Source: Mycobacterium sp. AZCC_0083
Lineage (GTDB): Bacteria; Actinomycetota; Actinomycetes; Mycobacteriales; Mycobacteriaceae
Length of the DNA stretch: 64,000 nucleotides
Direction: 5' to 3'
Assembly: GCF_014202335.1 (NCBI RefSeq)
Contig: NZ_JACHGP010000003.1
Coordinates: 496,001 to 560,000, forward strand
The position numbers and the translations under genes are program-made. The notes under the pieces were generated by a model. The model was not told the DNA's origin, made no database searches, and was given only the letters and a program-made list of their open reading frames with translations. Of the stretch, positions 59,031 through 64,000 are shown in pieces; position 1 is the stretch's first letter, and each line of letters starts with the position of its first letter.

Positions 59031-61010
59031 ATGACGCAGGTCGACAACACGGAGGCAACCACTCCGTCGGTTCGCGAACTCACCCTTCGAGGGGTGGTGC
59101 TGGGCGCTGCCATCACGCTCATCTTCACCGCAGCCAACGTCTATCTGGGACTCAAGGTCGGCCTGACGTTTGCCACCGCGATTCCGGCGGCAGTCATCTC
59201 GATGGCGATCCTGCGCTACTGCCGTGGCCACACGATCGTCGAGAACAACATCGTGCAGACCATTGCCTCGGCAGCAGGGACCCTTTCCGCGATCATCTTC
59301 GTCCTCCCCGGATTGATCATGATCGGGTGGTGGACGGGCTTTCCGTACTGGATCACGGTGGCCGTGTGCATCGTGGGCGGCGTCCTCGGCGTGATGTACT
59401 CCGTGCCTCTGCGGCGCGCTCTGGTCACCGGTTCGGACCTGCCCTACCCAGAGGGTGTCGCCGCGGCCGAGGTCCTCGAGGTCGGCGAGGCCGCCGTGGA
59501 CGGCGGCGAGGGCAACAAGCGAAGCCTGCGCGCGATCGTGGTGGGTTCGCTGGTGGCAGCCGGGTTTTCACTCCTCGCCGCGACGAAGGTCATTCTCAGC
59601 GACATCGCCGTCTACTTCCGCCTTGGCGCCGGCGGTTCGACGATCGGCGCGAGCCTCTCGCTGGCACTTATCGGCGTCGGCCATCTCGTGGGTGTCACTG
59701 TCGGCTTCGCCATGATCGTCGGTTTGGTGATCTCCTACTTCGTGTTGCTGCCGACACTGACGTGGGGTGACATCGCCGCCGGCGATGTCGTGAAGACCGT
59801 CGTGTCCAGCACGTTCTCCCATGACGTCCGGTTCGTCGGCGCTGGTGCCATCGCCATCGCGGCCATCTGGACGCTCCTCAAGATCCTCGGCCCGATCGTT
59901 CGGGGAATCCGCGCGGCCGCCGCCTCAACGCGCCTGCGCCGCAGCGGAACCGAGGTGGAGCTGACCGAACGGGACCTGCCCATCTGGATCGTCGGCGGTA
60001 CGATCGCGGCGTCGCTGATCCCCATCGGGCTGCTGCTCTGGTGGTTCCTCGCGAGCACGCAGATCGGCGGCAATACGCCGCTCATCATCGCGGTGACGCT
60101 GCTGTTCGTCGTCGTGCTCGGCGCGATTCTCGCGTCCGTCGCCGGTTACATGGCCGGCCTGATCGGTTCGTCCAACAGCCCGATATCGGGGCTCGGCATT
60201 CTGGTCGTCGTCGCCGCGTCGCTGACGTTGGTGCTGGTGCACGGGCGCAGCGACGACGCCAAACAGACGTTGGGATTGGTGGCCTACGCGTTGTTCGCCA
60301 CGGCGATCGTGTTCGGCATCGCCACCATTTCCAACGACAACCTTCAGGACCTCAAGACCGGCCAGCTCGTCGGCGCAACACCGTGGCGGCAGCAGGTCGC
60401 GCTGGTGATCGGCGTCGTCTTCGGCGGGCTGGTGATTCCCCCCGTGCTCACCCTGCTGAACACCGCGTTCGGTTTCGCCGGCGCACCGGGCGCCGGTGAG
60501 AACGCGCTTTCCGCACCGCAAGCGGCGTTGATCTCCTCGCTCGCCAAGGGCGTCTTCGGCGGCGACTTGGATTGGGGCCTCTTGGGTCTCGGCGTCGCCA
60601 TCGGTGCCGTCGTGATCGCGATCGACGAGGTGCTGAAGCGGACGACGAAGTTCGCCCTGCCGCCGCTGGCCGTCGGGATGGGCATGTACCTCCCGATGTC
60701 GCTGACCTTGATCATTCCGCTCGGCGCGCTGCTGGGCCGCTTCTACGACAAGTGGGCGGACCGCACGGGCGGCGACGTCGAGCAGAAGAAGCGCCTCGGC
60801 GTGCTGATGGCAACGGGCCTGATCGTCGGCGAGAGCTTGTTCGGTGTGGTGTTCGCGGGCATCGTCGCGGGTTCCGGCAGCGATTCCCCGCTCGCGATCG
60901 TTGGTGACGGATTCGAGAACTGGGCCGAGATCCTGGGCGTGGTCCTGTTCGTGGCCGTTCTAGCCGGTCTGTACAAGTGGACTCGGCGATTGTCGGGCGC
61001 TGAATGCTAG
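59031..61010 (+). CDS. OPT-family oligopeptide/metal-chelate transporter
   Basis: This 659-aa polytopic membrane protein has about 14-16 spans. OPT features: ANVYLGLKVGLTFATAIPAA (about residues 36-55), CRGHTIVENNIVQTIASAAG (about 64-84), SDLPYPEGVAAAEVLEVGE (about 136-154) and SSNSPISGLGIL (about 381). The set, particularly NIVQTIASAAG and the PEG motif, fits the bacterial branch that moves peptides or siderophore-type chelates. ATG 59031 has GGGAG upstream and is preferred to TTG 59028. Confidence 0.9.
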   Translation: MTQVDNTEATTPSVRELTLRGVVLGAAITLIFTAANVYLGLKVGLTFATAIPAAVISMAILRYCRGHTIVENNIVQTIASAAGTLSAIIFVLPGLIMIGWWTGFPYWITVAVCIVGGVLGVMYSVPLRRALVTGSDLPYPEGVAAAEVLEVGEAAVDGGEGNKRSLRAIVVGSLVAAGFSLLAATKVILSDIAVYFRLGAGGSTIGASLSLALIGVGHLVGVTVGFAMIVGLVISYFVLLPTLTWGDIAAGDVVKTVVSSTFSHDVRFVGAGAIAIAAIWTLLKILGPIVRGIRAAAASTRLRRSGTEVELTERDLPIWIVGGTIAASLIPIGLLLWWFLASTQIGGNTPLIIAVTLLFVVVLGAILASVAGYMAGLIGSSNSPISGLGILVVVAASLTLVLVHGRSDDAKQTLGLVAYALFATAIVFGIATISNDNLQDLKTGQLVGATPWRQQVALVIGVVFGGLVIPPVLTLLNTAFGFAGAPGAGENALSAPQAALISSLAKGVFGGDLDWGLLGLGVAIGAVVIAIDEVLKRTTKFALPPLAVGMGMYLPMSLTLIIPLGALLGRFYDKWADRTGGDVEQKKRLGVLMATGLIVGESLFGVVFAGIVAGSGSDSPLAIVGDGFENWAEILGVVLFVAVLAGLYKWTRRLSGAEC

Positions 61011-61120
61011 GGGCGCTGCCTTCTAGCCTGCCGATTTGTCGCTGGGCCCCCGTGCAAATCGATCCCTACGAGACGCCCGAGCAGCACAACCGGGGCCATT
61101 GAGATCTCTTGCGCCGTACG

Positions 61121-61984
61121 TTAGCGCGGCACGTCGGGTGGCGTGATCGACCGCGGTGAAAGCTGCAGTGTCCGCACGTGTTCGGCGATGGCGGCGAGGT
61201 TGGTGGTCCAGACGTCGTCGTGCTCGAGGACGTAGCGCATCAGGTCGTCGAGTTCGGCGGCGCGTGACGGCCGCCCGGTCAGGAACGGATGGTTGGTGAG
61301 CACCCAGCAGCCGCCGACCCTTCGCAGGCCGTCGAATTCGAGCTGCCAGATCTCGCGCGCCTTCCGCGGGCTCTCGATCAGCCCGCTGCCGGAGACGTCG
61401 GGCAGATAGCAGTACTGCTCCCAGTCGTCGAGCGCCCACTGGATCGGGATCTCGACGAGCGACCGGTCGGCGCCGGGGGTGATCGCCAGCTCGTAGGGGT
61501 GATCGGAGTCCATCAGGCTCGAGTCGTAGAGGAAGCCGCGCTCGGCCAGCAGCGCCGGGGTGCGCCACGACAAGTCCCACATCGGCGCCCGGTACCCCGA
61601 CGGCCGCACTCCCGCGACGTCGGCGAGGGCAGCCAGACCCCGGTCGAGCACGTCGATCTCCTGCTCGAGGGTCAGTTTGGTGGGCTGCTCGTGCAGATAA
61701 CCGTGGTGGGCGATTTCGTGCCCGGCGGCCACGATGCTGCGGATCGCCTCCGGATAGCGATCGGCGGTATGGCCTGGCACGAAGAACGTCGAGGCGATCT
61801 GGTGTCGCTCCAACAGATCCAGGATGCGCGGTACCCCGACGAGCGGACCGTAGGCCTGATGGCTCATCACGCTCATCCGTGCGCCGACAGCCTCGTTGTC
61901 CCACAACACGGCCGACTCGGCATCGACGTCGAAGGTGAAGGCCGCCGCCGCGGTTTTACCGTCCGGCCAACGTATTTGACTCAT
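61121..61984 (-). CDS. polysaccharide deacetylase-family (NodB-like) hydrolase
   Basis: This 287-aa protein has a NodB homology domain: FTFDVDAES (catalytic Asp/metal), LLERHQIASTFFVPGHTAD, IAHHGYLHE (the metal His pair), SGYRAPMWDLSWRT and WVLTNHPFLTGR. There is no signal peptide. Cytoplasmic members of this branch (HpPgdA- or allantoinase-like) act on small amide substrates, not on polymers, which would fit its coupling to agmatinase. ATGA overlap with speB. Confidence 0.85.
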   Translation of the reverse strand: MSQIRWPDGKTAAAAFTFDVDAESAVLWDNEAVGARMSVMSHQAYGPLVGVPRILDLLERHQIASTFFVPGHTADRYPEAIRSIVAAGHEIAHHGYLHEQPTKLTLEQEIDVLDRGLAALADVAGVRPSGYRAPMWDLSWRTPALLAERGFLYDSSLMDSDHPYELAITPGADRSLVEIPIQWALDDWEQYCYLPDVSGSGLIESPRKAREIWQLEFDGLRRVGGCWVLTNHPFLTGRPSRAAELDDLMRYVLEHDDVWTTNLAAIAEHVRTLQLSPRSITPPDVPR

Positions 61985-62967
61985 GCGTCGACCATAAGCG
62001 TGATCAGCTCGTAAGCAAGGTTGGCTCCTGCGACGGCAGTGATCTCGGCCTGGTCGTAGGCCGGCGCCACCTCCACCACGTCCGCACCGACGATGTCGAG
62101 TGCACGCATCGCCCGAAGCACCGCCACCAGTTCACGGCTGGTCATCCCGCCGATCTCGGGCGTCCCGGTCCCCGGCGCGAACGCCGGATCCAGCACGTCG
62201 ACGTCGATGGACACGTACACCGGGTGCTCACCCACCCGGGCCAGCACCCGCTCGATCACGCCGTCGACCCCGATGCGATCGATGTCGCGGCAATGCACTG
62301 CGGTGAAACCGAGTTCGGCGTCCTCGAGCAGATCCGCCCGGTCATACAGCGAGCCGCGGATACCGACGTGCGCGGAGTGGTCCTTGACCAACAGGCCCTG
62401 TTCCGACGCGCGCCGGAACGGCGAGCCGTGAGTACAGGGCGCGCCGAAGTAGGTATCCCAGGTGTCGAGGTGAGCGTCGAAGTGCACCAGCGCTACCGGG
62501 CCATGGACCTCGTTCATGGCCTGCAGGGCGGGCAGCGCGATGGTGTGGTCCCCGCCGAGCAGGACCACTCGCTGCTCGGGTCTGGTGAGCAGACCAAGGA
62601 TGCCTGCGCGGATCTCGTCGACGGCTGCGTCGATGTCGAACGGGTTGGCCGCGATGTCACCGGCGTCGACGACCTGCGCGGTGGCGAAGGGAGCCACGTC
62701 CAGCGCGGGGTGATAGGGCTTCAGTAACCGCGAGGCCTGGCGGATCGCGGCAGGTCCGAACCGGGCACCAGGGCGATAGGTCACTCCGCTGTCGAACGGC
62801 ACGCCCACCACGGCGATGTCGTAGTCGCCGACTTCGTGGCGCTGCGGCAATCGCGCGAACGTTCCGATGCCCGCGTAGCGCGGCACAGCCCGCGCGTCGA
62901 CCTGCCCCACGATTCCCGTCGCCGTCTGGACATGCGGTTGGTTGTGCACCTCTGCTGCCTCCCTCAT
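61981..62967 (-). CDS. speB: agmatinase/ureohydrolase
   Basis: This 328-aa arginase-fold enzyme has the Mn ligands in GGDHTIALPAL (about 147), FDAHLDTWDTY (about 172) and SIDVDVLDPAFAPGTGTPE (about 250). VPFDSGVTYRPGARFGPAAI at about 55-74 is typical of agmatinase. It releases urea from agmatine or another guanidino compound; the exact substrate is inferred from the family. It overlaps both neighbours by 4 bp in a four-gene leftward operon. Confidence 0.88.
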   Translation of the reverse strand: MREAAEVHNQPHVQTATGIVGQVDARAVPRYAGIGTFARLPQRHEVGDYDIAVVGVPFDSGVTYRPGARFGPAAIRQASRLLKPYHPALDVAPFATAQVVDAGDIAANPFDIDAAVDEIRAGILGLLTRPEQRVVLLGGDHTIALPALQAMNEVHGPVALVHFDAHLDTWDTYFGAPCTHGSPFRRASEQGLLVKDHSAHVGIRGSLYDRADLLEDAELGFTAVHCRDIDRIGVDGVIERVLARVGEHPVYVSIDVDVLDPAFAPGTGTPEIGGMTSRELVAVLRAMRALDIVGADVVEVAPAYDQAEITAVAGANLAYELITLMVDA

Positions 62968-63728
62968 GCTCTCGACCGTGTCGAGCCGCCGTTACACGAA
63001 ATCACCTGACCGACCACCGCTTCCACGTCGAAGTCGGACAACAACTCGACCGCGGCGGCCACCTCATCGGGAAATCCGATCCGCCCCAAGGGGATCGACG
63101 ACGCGTAGTGCCTGTGTATCGCTTCCAGTTCCACTCCGGCGGCGTCGGCGTCCACCTGCAACTGCGGGGTGTCGGTGACTCCGGGTGCGACGGCGTTCAC
63201 GATGATGTGATCGGGCGCCAGCTCACGGCCCAGTGTCTTGACCAACGAGATGAGCCCGGACTTCGACGCTGCGTACGCGGTCGCCTCCGGCCACCCGGTG
63301 ATTCCCCACTCGCTGCTGACCACCACGATCCGCCCGGCTCCCGCGTCACGCATGTGCGGAAGTACCGCCTGAACCAGATAGAACGTGCCACTCAGGTTGG
63401 TGTCCACCACTTTCCACCAGTCGGCGTCGTCGTGGTCGAGCAGCGGCGCCATCGTCATGTAGGCGTGGTTGGCCACCAGGACGTCGAGACGACCCGCCGC
63501 CTGCACGACGCCCGCGACCATGCGCACGCATTCGGCCGGATCGGATACATCACCGGCAGCAGTTAGCCCACCGATCTCGTCGGCAAGGGCAGCCAGCTCA
63601 GCACTGTCGCGGATGTCGTTGACCGCCACCGTCGCTCCCGCGGCCGCCAAGCGCCGGGCGTGTGCAGCGCCCATCCCCCGAGCGGCGCCGGTGACCAGAG
63701 CCACCCGGCCATCCAGCTTGGTACTCAT
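62964..63728 (-). CDS. short-chain dehydrogenase/reductase
   Basis: This 254-aa NAD(P)-dependent enzyme has cofactor motif TGAARGMG (about 14-21), DI in AVNDIRD (suggesting NAD), VANHAY in place of NNAG, active Ser in VVSSEWG (about 140) and YAASK (about 153). The end, CNGGSTRS, is usual. It overlaps speB and the next SDR by 4 bp. The substrate is unknown. Confidence 0.87.
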   Translation of the reverse strand: MSTKLDGRVALVTGAARGMGAAHARRLAAAGATVAVNDIRDSAELAALADEIGGLTAAGDVSDPAECVRMVAGVVQAAGRLDVLVANHAYMTMAPLLDHDDADWWKVVDTNLSGTFYLVQAVLPHMRDAGAGRIVVVSSEWGITGWPEATAYAASKSGLISLVKTLGRELAPDHIIVNAVAPGVTDTPQLQVDADAAGVELEAIHRHYASSIPLGRIGFPDEVAAAVELLSDFDVEAVVGQVISCNGGSTRSRA

Positions 63729-64000
63729 ATGACGGCTCCAGAGTTGACGTTGACGACCTCGCCGACGCTGAACGTCGCATCACAGACCAGATATTCGACG
63801 CAGCGCGCCACTTCCTGCGGGGTGGCCAGCCGTCGCAGCGGCAGCGTTCTCAGGTAATCGTCTGCGCGCCAAGGAGAATCGGTGGCCAGCAGCGGTGTGT
63901 CCGTCGGCCCGGGGGCGACGCAGTTGACTCGCACGCCGTGTCCTGCCACCTCGGCGGCGAGGCTGCGGACGAACCCGAGAATCGCACCCTTGGCAGCGGC
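63725..64000 (-). CDS. short-chain dehydrogenase/reductase, 5' part outside the window
   Basis: The C-terminal 91 residues are visible: AAAKGAILGFVRSLAAEVAG (the active-site Lys is the K of AAAKG), HGVRVNCVAPGPTDTPLLAT, LRRLATPQEVARCVEYLVCD and VVNVNSGAVI. The gene continues beyond 64000. It is the first visible gene of the leftward operon and overlaps the next SDR by 4 bp. Confidence 0.85.
   Translation of the reverse strand, partial: AAAKGAILGFVRSLAAEVAGHGVRVNCVAPGPTDTPLLATDSPWRADDYLRTLPLRRLATPQEVARCVEYLVCDATFSVGEVVNVNSGAVI

Overview
The window is high-GC actinobacterial DNA, and its gene content points to a rapidly growing or other non-tuberculous mycobacterium (Mycolicibacterium/Mycobacterium). 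Evidence: an iniB-iniA-iniC operon with its MalT-like regulator, orthologues of M. tuberculosis EtfD (Rv0338c), AspC (Rv0337c), UdgA (Rv0322), Dcd (Rv0321), MoeY (Rv1355c) with a Rv1354c-type GGDEF-EAL protein, CYP140 (Rv1880c), an MPT63-like protein and a DUF7159-type protein. The core is syntenic with Rv0320-Rv0343 but in the opposite orientation, with accessory genes inserted. These assignments rest on remembered protein families, not on a database search.

Layout. 1-12,161: a small secreted protein, a frameshifted membrane protein, then a divergent MetNIQ-type import locus with two membrane-anchored MetQ-like binding proteins and two FMN monooxygenases of the NtaA/SnaA/DszA family, which suggests import and oxidation of an organosulfur (or similar) compound. 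A class II aldolase, an FprA-like metallo-beta-lactamase protein, a lipoprotein, a DinB/mycothiol-type protein, an F420-type luciferase-like enzyme and a Thr-rich membrane protein follow.

12,184-31,745: the most unusual region. iniB2, iniB, iniA and iniC read leftward and end in a gene for a transmembrane Hsp70-like ATPase; a second such gene reads rightward and is translationally coupled to the MalT/LuxR-type regulator IniR; a third lies 6.2 kb further on. All three have a cytoplasmic actin-fold ATPase without a substrate-binding domain, one membrane span and a Thr/Pro-rich outer tail. A repeated motif, ATCCCCTAA, occurs as clustered copies in the same orientation upstream of iniB, iniB2 and the third Hsp70 gene, and its GGGGAT core resembles the E. 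coli MalT box. I infer one regulon, run by IniR, that joins dynamin-like proteins, IniB proteins and membrane Hsp70s in a cell-envelope stress response. Between IniR and EtfD sit a decayed methyltransferase, the moeY/GGDEF-EAL pair and a P450 that carries three compensating single-base losses.

31,746-54,979: etfD-aspC (electron transfer from beta-oxidation; transamination), DUF4304-like and YibE/F proteins, a DUF1330-CYP140-maleylpyruvate isomerase-like operon, a 3045-residue regulator (DNA-binding/BTAD, class III cyclase, AAA ATPase, TPR) ending in about 13 tandem SnoaL/NTF2-like modules with an 810-bp DNA period, udgA, a DUF7159-like membrane protein that shares a juxtamembrane motif with the Hsp70s, an ammonium-transporter remnant and dcd. 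55,044-64,000: tRNA-Gly(CCC), a flavin monooxygenase, an SDR remnant, small proteins, an MPT63-like protein, an OPT transporter, and a leftward operon SDR-SDR-agmatinase-polysaccharide deacetylase whose genes all overlap by 4 bp; the first of these SDRs runs off the window.
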